Source: Taudactylus pleione
Taxonomy: Eukaryota; Chordata; Amphibia; Anura; Myobatrachidae
DNA length: 64,000 bases
NCBI GenBank assembly: GCA_031769625.1
Contig: JAUIMM010000689.1
Location: 2,939,501 to 3,003,500, forward strand
Direction of reading: 5' to 3'
The position numbers were made by a program, and so were the translations under genes. Under the pieces are notes generated by a model. The model saw only the letters and a program-made list of their open reading frames with translations, was not told the origin of the DNA and did not search any database. This document shows positions 47,023 through 55,953 of the stretch, in pieces. The first letter of the stretch is position 1; each line of letters starts with the position of its first letter.

Positions 47023-47063
47023 CTCCCAGAGGAAGACCACAAAGTGGTCGAAACGCGTTGGAG
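47023..47063 (+). ncRNA. Hammerhead-like ribozyme fold in the Penelope-like element
   Basis: Elements in order: helix I strand CTCC (47023-47026), core CAGAGGA (47027-47033, canonical CUGANGA apart from U to A at the second base), helix II GACCAC with GTGGTC (47035-47049), GAAA (47050-47053), a two-pair helix III ACGCGT, a T at the cleavage position (47059) and helix I strand GGAG (47060-47063). Minimal hammerheads with a tiny helix III are documented in Penelope-like elements. The U-to-A change hits a conserved core base and may abolish cleavage. Confidence 0.6.
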
Positions 47064-48333
47064 GACATTATACCCGCATATTCCATGGTTAGACCTATCC
47101 AGCAATAGATTTTACACTGAGACCTGAGACCGAACTTGAGCCGATCACGTGACCGGCGAGCTACACGTGACACAGCAAACACACCACCCGGAAGTATCAG
47201 GGAACTGAGGACGCCGCACGCAAAGCAGGAAGAGGAGACTGAGCACGGGAGGAGAAGGGATCCAGCCACACGCAGCATCAGGACAGGTGAGTCTCCGTAC
47301 GGAGGGGGACGCGGGCAGTGATCGGGCACGGTTGACTCCAGCTTTTTCCCCTCCAGTGACAGGGGACCACCAGGGTTAGCATCCTGAGTGTGGGATAGGT
47401 CTTTGGTTAGATACATCACCCGCTCGGGAACTAGCCGATGGGACCCAGTCCGGAGTCCCTGCACTGACCTACTGTGTGGTATTTTCTCCTACCCGGGCAG
47501 AAGACCAAGCACACCTGCAATAAGTTATTTCTACTTTATTATTGACTTATTACATAGATCATCTATTTACAACAGTTCACAGCAGCAGATTAATTCACCA
47601 GCGGGACGCCGCTATTGGACATAATTTACTTTCATCCTCGGTCAATAGGGTCTCATTATCATCTACATTGTGCTGACGGACGATCTGAGCACAGAACATT
47701 TGTGGTTGCTACTAGCAACATCATATACCATCATTTGAGTCTGTCCTACGGATTCAGCAGGCGACTTTTTCTTATTGTTTCATGTGATTATATTGCATAA
47801 TTTATAGTAAAGTTTTTTATATCCATAATACCATCTACTTTGATTCACATTTATATGGGCACATCATTTTTGATCTATTTTCATTGATTCCTACGCTATA
47901 CAATATTGTTCCATACCCTCATTGGTTGAGCGCCGATTGTATCCTCCCCTTTTGTGATATACTTTAAGAGGGAAGACACTCCCCCTTTCTTACTATCAGC
48001 AGCTCACCACAAACAACTAGTTAAGAGCCCAGTGCGCAGTGTTGTATTTTTTGTTTGCTAGTAATATTTATTATTAGGGCTGATTACTGCCCGATTTTAG
48101 TATCAACCCAAATCAGGTTGGGATCCCTGTAGTTGCTATATATCAGCTAATCTCATAAATATATAGACCAAGAATATTTTATCAGGATAATGATTCCTAA
48201 AGAACCACTCGTTAATTGTAGTCAGTGTATGAACACTGCAATAGGGAGGGTATCATCTGATAATGATTACCAGTGTATTAAGAACTAAGTCTCCCTCTAT
48301 CATGCACTGTACTGATGTTTAAATGTGCATATA

Positions 48334-48883
48334 GGCCCTGATTCAGAGCCGGACGCTCTGACCAGAGCGCTCGCTCTGAATCAGGGCCCACCTCCATTAA
48401 TATGGAGCGTCCTCCTGGACGCTCGTATAGCTGTGGGTCACCACCCACAGCATATACGAGCGTGCAGGATGATGGTCGCGATGGTCTTGACCATCGCGAC
48501 CATCGAAACTGCGAGCAAAAGCCTGCGGTTGAGTTTTTCAACCGCAAGGCCAGGAGTGATTTTGGCTCTATCAGAGCCAAAATCACTCCCACTGACATCA
48601 CTAGTGATGTCAGTGGGGCCGGCTTCAGACGGTAGGCGTTCCCATGGGAACGCCTCCGTCTGGCAGGCACGCCCCTGACACGCCCACCAAAGGGGGCGTG
48701 CTGTCAGTCAACATCGACAGCACGCCCCCTGTGATGAGACACTCCGAGCGAAGGAAAGTCCTTCGCTCGTCGGGTTTCGCGCATGCGCACGACGGAGCTC
48801 CCTCCGTCGTGCGCATGCGCAATGCGGACCATCGACCCACTTGCGATCGGACAGCCGCTCGCGAGTGGGTCTGAATGAGGGCC
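48334..48883. mobile_element. Multi-hairpin element, family A, most complete copy
   Basis: 550 bases from GGCCCTGATTCAGAGC to TCTGAATGAGGGCC, flanked by ATA (48331-48333 and 48884-48886). Stems, with approximate arm positions: 48334-48349/48373-48388; 48419-48438/48443-48463; 48471-48486/48489-48504; 48525-48532/48538-48545; 48554-48569/48573-48588; 48589-48601/48604-48616; 48626-48661 (GGCGTTCCCATGGGAACGCC core); 48692-48726 (GGGGGCGTGCTGTC); 48745-48755/48759-48769; 48779-48797/48802-48820; 48833-48873. Little sequence lies outside a stem. No ORF of substance. It sits in the left arm of the large palindrome. Confidence 0.92.
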
Positions 48884-49394
48884 ATAGTCCAGATTAGCTG
48901 ACTGATTCCACAAATGTGTGATATATATTAATTGGAGGTGACACTGTGAACCCCGCAAACAAAATGGTCTAATAATACAGCTTTGATATAGGTTAGCTGT
49001 CACTAAGATCGCCGCTGAAATTTTGCGGCTCTATTAATTGTTTAGACACACAGTGAAACATAGGGCAAATTTAATAAACAATAGAAAACATTTTTCAACA
49101 GATAGTGTTCACTTTATTAATGATGTAAGTACTGTGTATAAATAATCCGTTTAATCCTCCGTACTGGTAATGTTTAATAAAGCATATGTATCAGTCACCT
49201 AAATGGTTAGTGGAATGAGTGGATAATATCAGGTAATCAGGAATCGTGTTGAAAACTCCCTGCTAGACATATGGAATCATGATAATAGCGCAGTATTGGC
49301 ACACATAGTCTCCTAGGAAAGCTGCTGAAATATAGCGGCTCTAATAAATGTATTGGTATTCTCTGTTCCCTAGTCGGAAATACTACAGCGCTAG

Positions 49395-49626
49395 GTCCCT
49401 AGCGTGCCACGTGTGTGTGTGTGTGAAATTGGAAAAGCCTTCTGTGTAGTAATGCCGATTGTATAACAAAGTTATGCCGATTATGTAACAGTGTTACAAT
49501 ACACCATCAGCGTTTGTAGTGAACTAACAATATTCAATGGTGCCGCATAGTTTAAAAGCACCTCCGAGCAGGGAATAGATAACACAGCCCCTGAATAATC
49601 TTTAGAGCTGCAATATTCGACGGCGC
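49395..49626. other. Central spacer of the large palindrome
   Basis: Unpaired loop between the innermost palindrome arms. Contains a GT run (49412-49423) and a near-direct repeat of GTATAACA/ATGCCGATT. No gene. Confidence 0.6.
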
Positions 49627-50130
49627 TGTAGTATTTCCGACTAGGGAACAGAGAATACCAATACATTTATTAGAGCCGCTATATTTCAGCAGCTTTCCTA
49701 GGAGACTATGTGTGCCAATACTGCGCTATTATCATGATTCCATATGTCTAGCAGGGAGTTTTCAACACGATTCCTGATTACCTGATATTATCCACTCATT
49801 CCACTAACCATTTAGGTGACTGATACATATGCTTTATTAAACATTACCAGTACGGAGGATTAAAGGGATTATTTATACACAGTACTTACATCATTAATAA
49901 AGTGAACACTATCTGTTGAAAAATGTTTTCTATTGTTTATTAAATTTGCCCTATGTTTCACTGTGTGTCTAAACAATTAATAGAGCCGCAAAATTTCAGC
50001 GGCGATCTTAGAGACAGCTAACCTATATCAAAGCTGTATTATTAGACCATTTTGTTTGCGGGGTTCACAGTGTCACTTCCAATTAATATATATCACACAT
50101 TTGTGGAATCAGTCAGCTAATCTGGACTAT

Positions 50131-50729
50131 GGCCCTCATTCAGAGCCGGACGCAATTAGCGCTCGTTCGTCCTGAAAATAGGGGTGGCTATTCAAATGAA
50201 CCGTTCGCTGTTTGCGGTCTGTTCACGCCTCTAGGTCTGAACGAGCGAACAAAACTTGCGGTCGTTTTTTGGGAAACTACGCCCCCTGGCCGCTCGCATC
50301 CTACGTCATGTCCGCTATTTATTAGATCAATGCAGTACATCGAACAGGGTATGAACTGCTCGCTATTCTTGTGGTCGGTTTTTGCTACCACAATTTTGCG
50401 AGCAGTTCTGGCTATTAAATAACCCAGTGACGTGGTTAATGACGCTGCTGTTTTAATTATGCACACCCATAAAACGCCCATTTTGACCTTTAAGCACGCC
50501 TGCGTTCTGATATCCACTCCCCGTTTTCAAGCACCTTCCCCTGTTACCACCCACATACGCCTCATTCTGTCACTCAAGTTAGCAGGCATTCGCTATTTTG
50601 CGAGCACATGAATTTCGACCACACTGACTGGTTCGCGCATGCGTATAACGATCCGTACGCATGCGCAGTTGGCCAAACATCGCTCGGAGCGAACGAGCTG
50701 CCGCTTACGAGTGGCTCTGAATCAGGCCC
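50131..50729. mobile_element. Diverged relative of the family A multi-hairpin element
   Basis: It starts GGCCCTCATTCAGAGCCGGA and ends GGCTCTGAATCAGGCCC, flanked by TAT (50128-50130 and 50730-50732). It shares termini and the right-hand block (GCCGCTTACGAGTGGCTCTG against GCCGCTCGCGAGTGGGTCTG of family A), and has GCGCATGCGTATAACGATCC with its complement GGATCCGTACGCATGCGC-like arm. Much of the interior differs. It occupies the mirror position of 48334-48883 in the palindrome but lies in the same orientation, not the mirrored one. Confidence 0.8.
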
Positions 50730-51532
50730 TATATGCACATTTAAACATCAGTACAGTGCATGATAGAGGGAGACCTAGTTCTTAATACACTGGTAATCAT
50801 TATCAGATGATACCCTCCCTATTGCAGTGTTCATACACTGACTACAATTAACGAGTGGTTCTTTAGGAATCATTATCCTGATAAAATATTCTTGGTCTAT
50901 ATAGTTATGAGATTAGCTGATATATAGCAACTACAGGGATCCCAACCTGATTTGGGTTGATACTAAAATCGGGCAGTAATAAGCCCTAATAATAACTATT
51001 ACTAGACTGATTTTTTTTATGATAAAGCCCTTCATTAACTGATTCCATTGAATCTACATTAATTTTATTTCGGCATCCGACAGAAAGGAATATACTACAC
51101 TAAGGGTAATCATTTTGTCTCTTGAGTTGCTGCCTATTGGATTCAAGTGATATTATATGATGCAATAACTCGGATACTTACCCCATTATATATCAATATC
51201 ATATTAGATTTAGACTTTTTCTCTCTTTTCTCAATTTGAGAATATCCACGACCAATAACAGGTTTTGATTAATGAATGCACACACACACACACACCTGGT
51301 CACAGCTACTTATTTTATTTCACTTTTCTATACTTTATTCACTCTCAATATATAGTTTTTAATTATTTCGCCTGTTCATTTATTTCAAACATTTCTTTTT
51401 AGAACATTATTAATAAAAGTTATATTTTATTATATAGGATATTCCAGAATTACTATTTCATCATTACGGTGAATCATTTCCCAGAGTGCACCAAAACTAC
51501 TCATCTTTTCTTCTTTCTTGTTCTTTGACACG

Positions 51533-51825
51533 GTCAGATTTGTCAGATCTGTCAGATGAACGATTTGAACGATTTTTACCAAAGATTTGAACGATTGAAC
51601 GATTTTTGACTGCATTACAATAAATGGAAATCGTCCAAGTCTGACTGCAAACACATCAGATGTCAGATATCGTTACCTGACCATCGGGAATGCGCATCGT
51701 TCAAATCGTTCATCTGACAGATCTGTCAGATATGTCAGATTTTCCTTCAGATATGAAAGACTGAACAATTTTTAAATCGTTATAGTTCAGATCTGAAGGA
51801 AAAATCTGACCGTGTGTATGCACCA
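51533..51825. mobile_element. Harbinger MITE related to the 52.8-kb element
   Basis: It ends AAATCTGACCGTGTGTATGCACCA followed by TTA (given here as two parts: AAATCTGACC and GTGTGTATGCACCA). The left side starts at CGGTCAGATTTGTCAG, so the first 11 or so bases of its terminus are missing where the palindrome arm begins. The interior is dominated by GAACGATTTGAACG and CAGATCTGTCAG motifs, the same as the subterminal zones of the complete Harbinger element. It has no coding capacity. Confidence 0.8.
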
Positions 51826-51828
51826 TTA

Positions 51829-52565
51829 TAATGAAAATAATAAAACTGGCGTGGCCATAAATGTTGTTAAGAGAGACTAGAAAAAGTATATTGCACATTG
51901 AATATCAGCGACCAATCTTCTTTCAATTCAGGAAATGCAGATTGCACAATTATTTACAGAAACAATAATGGAAAACGGCCATTGAAGTGTATTCACAAGA
52001 AAAAAAATATAAAATGTTCTTGTGCATTTACTTTGAGCAATACATTAAGGATCATTAGGAATTTCAATGTGCTCTTTTTTTAATAACCATTAATGTTGAC
52101 TCCATATAGAATGAATCAGTCAGTGAATGAACAAATTTAGGTTTAATACATTAAAAAAAGCTTTAAAATGATCAGGCAATCAATACAAGTGTCTCATTTT
52201 GTTTTATTAAAGTAAGACAAATTGTTCAGTCACTGGACACGGGTTCATTTGCTGGCTTTCTGCATTCAAATCACTGGTAATTTCTGCACCTCTCCAGGTT
52301 TCTTGTTGTACAATTTAAACTAGTAGTACTTCAAATATTTTAAAAGTAGACCTAATAACCAAAGATTTATACAGGTTTCAATTGTTTTATCCTTTACATA
52401 TACCATCCTTTTTATAAAGAGAATTCTCTTAACCATTCATCCACTGAATGACCCACCCTATTACAAAGCATGATAGTCTGAACAAATATTGCCAAAACCT
52501 TCACTCCCTCTCCAATTAAAAAAAAAAAAAAAACAAACAGTCTGAAGGTAAAACAAAAAACTTAC
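51829..52565. other. PGAP1 intron sequence next to the exon donor
   Basis: AT-rich intron with a short A-run (52520-52535) and no recognised repeat. The donor GTAAG for the exon at 52566-52737 is at 52561-52565. Confidence 0.6.
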
Positions 52566-52737
52566 CAGTGAGAAAAGAATCTACCGGCAACACTGGCATA
52601 ATATGAGGTGTAGCTTGTGTTATAATGAGGTTTATCAGTTGAGGCTTAAAATTCTTTAGTGTAAGCAAAGCTCTTGCAACCAGGCCGGCCATTGAATGTC
52701 CAATAATCACAACACTCTGTGGGGGAAATTCTTGATT
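52566..52737 (-). CDS. PGAP1: PGAP1 exon carrying the active-site serine
   Basis: Minus-strand exon of 172 bases. The acceptor reads TTTTCTTTAG and the donor CTG then GTAAG. It encodes [18 protein letters not shown], then [20 protein letters not shown] and [18 protein letters not shown], with one base left for the next codon. This matches the serine-lipase core of PGAP1, the endoplasmic-reticulum enzyme that removes the acyl chain from GPI inositol. The nucleophile Ser lies in GHSMAG; vertebrate PGAP1 usually reads GHSMGG, so the last Gly of the GXSXG signature is Ala here. The intron to the next exon (33113) is 19,452 bases. Confidence 0.93.
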
Positions 52738-52795
52738 CTAAAGAAAACGGAAATATATTTTAATGGTCATTGATTAGTGTCACAGTCTTAAGTTA

Positions 52796-53070
52796 TGGTG
52801 CATACACACGATCAGATTTTTCATCAGATTTGAACGATAACGATTTTAAAAATCGTTCAATCGTTCAAATCTGATGAAAAAATCGTTCATGTATACTACA
52901 TGAACGATTTCCTTGTGAACGATGCGCGTTCACGTTTGTCACAGAACGATATCTGAGATCTGACATGTTTGCAGTCAGATTTGTCAGATATCGTTCTTTT
53001 TCTTCAGATATCGTTCAAATCGTTCACTGTTTCTGGTTTTGAACGATTTGGACGATTTTTGCACTGGTGA
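52796..53070. promoter_or_regulatory. Left subterminal array of AACGAT/ATCGTT motifs
   Basis: About a dozen AACGAT or ATCGTT hexamers occur in both orientations within 275 bases, mixed with CAGATTTG and GATATCGTTC blocks. A similar cluster lies at the right end. Subterminal repeats of this sort are commonly transposase or accessory-protein binding sites; that function here is inference. Confidence 0.6.
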
Positions 53071-53275
53071 CCACTCCCCAGCCACTCCCCGAGGTTCCAT
53101 TTTATGATCAGCAAGAGCAGAGCCAGCAGTGCAAGCCGGTGGTGCAGCTGAAGAAGACGCCCAAGACACTCAAAATAAGGTAAGTGTTTTTTTTTAAATA
53201 GCAGCATTTCAAAGTAGTGGGGGCAGCCAGCATGGGGGTTTAAAGGATTCCAGCAGGGCATCAGCAGCAGGGCCA

Positions 53276-53640
53276 GTGCAGGGGATGGGGGGCGGCCTGG
53301 AATGGAGCACACACGCAGGGACCTTTTCTTGTTATATTATCTGCAGGCCCATCAGCAGTGGGGGCAGTGCGGGGGGGGGGGAGGGGGGCTGGAATGGAGC
53401 ACACAGACGGAGCCCTTTTTTTTTTATATTATCTGCAGGCCCATCAGCAGTGGGGGAAGTGCGGGGGGGGAGGGGGGCTGGAATGGAGCACACAGGCGGA
53501 GCCCTTTTTTTTAATATCTGCAGGCCCATCAGCAGTGGGGGCAGTGCGGGGGGGGGGGAGGGGGGCTGGAATGGAGCACACACGGGGGGACCTTTGTTTT
53601 TATATTCTCTGCAGGGCCATCAGCAGCGGGGGCAGGGCGG
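53276..53640. repeat. About 100-bp tandem repeat inside Harbinger element
   Basis: Four to five imperfect units each contain CAGGCCCATCAGCAGTGGGG, a G-run, CTGGAATGGAGCACACA and a T-rich stretch. It generates long repetitive spurious frames on both strands. Confidence 0.85.
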
Positions 53641-53729
53641 GGTGATGGGGGACATGGAGGAGACAGCAGTTGTGGACAATGTATTCAGCAGGGCATCAGC
53701 GTTGCCACTGCTGCAAAACCTGGCATGTT

Positions 53730-54602
53730 TTTATTTTATCATCTGCGACGTTATGGGAAAACCTGGCATGTCATATAGGAGCTGCCATGCTGCTGCAAAA
53801 CCTGGCAAGTTATTTTATCATCTGCGACGTTATGGGAAAACCTGGCATGTCATATAGGAGCTGCCATGCTGCTGCAAAACCTAGCATGTTATTTTATCAT
53901 CTGCGACGTTATGGGAAAACCTGCCATGTCATATAGGAGCTGCCATGCTGCTGCAAAACCTGGCATGTTATTTTATCATCTGCGACGTTATGGGAAAACC
54001 TGCCATGTCATATAGGAGCTGCCATGCTGCTGCAAAACCTGGCAAGTTATTTTATCATCTGCGATGTTATGGGAAAACCTGGCATGTCATATAGGAGCTG
54101 CCATGCTGCTGCAAAACCTGGCATGTTATTTTATCATCTGCGACGTTATGGGAAAACCTGCCATGTCATATAGGAGCTGCCATGCTGCTGCAAAACCTGG
54201 CATGTTATTTTATCATCTGCGACGTTATGGGAAAACCTGCCATGTCATATAGGAGCTGCCATGCTGCTGCAAAACCTGGCATGTTATTTTATCATCTGCG
54301 ACGTTATGGGAAAACCTGGCATGTCATATAGGAGCTGCCATGCTGCTGCAAAACCTGGCATGTTATTTTATCATCTGCAACGTTATGGGAAAACCTGCCA
54401 TGTCATATAGGAGCTGCCATGCTGCTGCAAAACCTGGCATGTTATTTTATCATCTGCGATGTTATGGGAAAACCTGGCATGTCATATAGGAGCTGCCATG
54501 CTGCTGCAAAACCTGGCATGTTATTTTATCATCTGCGACGTTATGGGAAAACCTGCCATGTCATATAGGAGCTGCCATGCTGCTGCAAAACCTGGCATGT
54601 TG
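53730..54602. repeat. 79-bp tandem array, about 11 copies
   Basis: The period is exactly 79 bases (unit starts at 53809, 53888, 53967 and onward). The unit contains GTTATTTTATCATCTGCGAC, then GGGAAAACCTGGCATGTCAT and GGAGCTGCCATGCTGCTGCA. Copies differ by single bases such as CTGGCATG against CTGCCATG. It lies upstream of the MADF-like gene and may act on its transcription or simply be an expansion. Confidence 0.93.
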
Positions 54603-54804
54603 GTTATGTGACAGAAGCGCTCACAGGTATCACGGGTAGAGACACAGCACGGAGCTAGCGCATAAATGGATCTCAGCGACATAGGATATAGTATTTTTGA
54701 TGGTCCATTTTTTTTATTTTATATTAAAGGATTTTATTTAAAATGTTATGATAATTGATAAACCTGTTTTTTTGAATGTCTCTTTGATTCTTTGTATTTC
54801 AGAC

Positions 54805-55206
54805 ATGGCTGGTAACAGGGAATACTGGACAGGATTTCTGGAAATCTACCAAGCCAATGAGTGTCTGTGGAATTTGCAAATGAAAGAATACTCAGATCGG
54901 GGCTTGAAACACAAGGGCTATGTGAAACTGCAGGAGTATTGCAAGTCCCTGAACAAAAATGTAACCATTGCCTGGGTAAAGCAGAAGATCAATAATTTCC
55001 GAACAACCTTTATGCGGGAGCACACAAAATATGAGAATGCCAAACGTTCGGGAGCTGGGGCAGATGAGGTGAAGAAACCAACATTATGGTATTACGACAT
55101 CCTGTCCTTCGTCCTGACGAAAGAGGCGGAGACCCAGTCAGTTAGCTCACTGGAAGCGGCCGTGGAGGTGACTACTCCTATTGAAGTAGCGGAGACTGCG
55201 GATTCT
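54805..55206 (+). CDS. Harbinger accessory MADF/Myb-like protein, first coding exon
   Basis: ATG at 54805 lies two bases after a good acceptor (TTGTATTTCAG), so an untranslated upstream exon is likely. The 134 residues begin MAGNREYWTGFLEIYQ and contain a MADF-type fold: helix YWTGFLEIYQANECLWNL, KLQEYCKSLNKNVTIAWVKQ, KINNFRTTFMREHTKYENA, and LWYYDILSFVL. The donor is GTAAGT after 55206, in phase 0. In Harbinger elements this second protein binds DNA near the ends and brings the transposase to the nucleus and target. Confidence 0.85.
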
Positions 55207-55377
55207 GTAAGTTAAGGGATTATATAGTTTTTGAAAATATTGTAGAACCTGTTAAATATAGTTTTCCAATGCAATGTAGTGATGTTGGTGTTTTTTTTTT
55301 TTATTATTTTACAAATTATCGTTTTGTTTTTTTTATTTTAATAATAATTTGACATTAATTCATATTTTCTTCCCTAG

Positions 55378-55953
55378 CTTCGTCCTACGGAGGAAGTGGA
55401 TCCTGAGCCTACAACCAGTGAGCTAACGGAACTTGAGGCAAGCATTGTGGAGGCGCCAGCCACAACACCACAGCCACAGCCAGCGGCGAAGAGGCGGAGG
55501 TTGGCAGCCAAGGGGGCGCAAGCCTCAAGTTCCAGACCTGATCGGGCTGAAAGATTTTTAACACGTGCTGAGGAGGTTCTTCAGACAAATTCGGATGACT
55601 TAACAGTTTTCAGTATCAACATAGGCAATGAGTTGAGGAACATGAAGCCCCGAACCCAATTTCTTTGCCGGTGCCTTACATATGGGCTTATTCAACGTGG
55701 TATGTTAGATGAGGTGGATGAAACCACGAGGATAAGCCCATACATACCCCAGCAAAGTATTCCCACGGAAATAAGTACCAGTCACCTCCTTACGCCGAAT
55801 CCCCCAAATCCTCCTCCACAAATGTCTCCCCGTTCTGCGTCGGGATCCCCTCCGTCACCGTCAAACCTTCCTGGGTCGTCCTCAATTGGCCTTCACTCTG
55901 CTGTTGGGAGTGCATTGGCCACTCTTGCCCATGACGATTTTGTTGATGCCTAA
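55378..55953 (+). CDS. Harbinger accessory MADF/Myb-like protein, second coding exon
   Basis: The acceptor TTCTTCCCTAG precedes 55378. The exon continues in frame to a TAA at 55951-55953, adding 191 residues (325 in total). It contains an acidic/proline linker, a basic KRRRLAAKG cluster that could be a nuclear localisation signal, and a helical block FSINIGNELRNMKPRTQFLC with RCLTYGLIQRGM that may mediate protein contacts. The Ser/Pro-rich tail is low complexity. The frame is intact. Function is inferred from partner genes of the superfamily. Confidence 0.82.
   Translation, partial: LRPTEEVDPEPTTSELTELEASIVEAPATTPQPQPAAKRRRLAAKGAQASSSRPDRAERFLTRAEEVLQTNSDDLTVFSINIGNELRNMKPRTQFLCRCLTYGLIQRGMLDEVDETTRISPYIPQQSIPTEISTSHLLTPNPPNPPPQMSPRSASGSPPSPSNLPGSSSIGLHSAVGSALATLAHDDFVDA

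Larger units (their letters stand above)
43967..48057 (+). mobile_element. Penelope-like element, complete, with 14-bp target duplication
   Basis: An exact 14-bp duplication, CTAGTAATATTTAT, lies at 43953-43966 and 48058-48071. The uninterrupted palindrome arm (51001 region) holds this site only once, which proves the insertion limits. The element begins with a short inverted copy of its own coding region (43967-44182), continues with one long RT/GIY-YIG ORF, a hammerhead-like fold and about 1 kb of 3' sequence. These are features of Penelope-like retroelements, here of the Neptune kind by general look. The intact ORF suggests a young copy. Confidence 0.93.
43429..51532. repeat. Large nested palindrome (foldback) carrying three insertions
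   Basis: The left arm is made of 43429-43966, 48058-48333 and 48884-49394. The right arm is made of 51532-51002, 51001-50730 and 50130-49627, each the reverse complement of its partner with few mismatches. A spacer of about 230 bases lies at 49395-49626. Insertions are a Penelope-like element (43967-48057, left arm only), family A hairpin element (48334-48883, left) and its diverged relative (50131-50729, right) at the mirror-image site. Ungapped arms total about 1.3 kb. No gene belongs to the palindrome itself. Confidence 0.9.

Noticed and set aside
48300..48885. tRNA or structured ncRNA gene cluster
   Set aside because: The hairpins lack tRNA cloverleaf spacing and A/B boxes; the 3-bp duplications show that it is a mobile element.
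53276..54252. Repetitive 193-aa and shorter frames
   Set aside because: They arise from the 100-bp and 79-bp tandem arrays in the Harbinger element and have no start context or conserved domain.
53730..54602. Possible CRISPR-like array
   Set aside because: Units are contiguous 79-bp repeats with no unique spacers, and the window is clearly eukaryotic.
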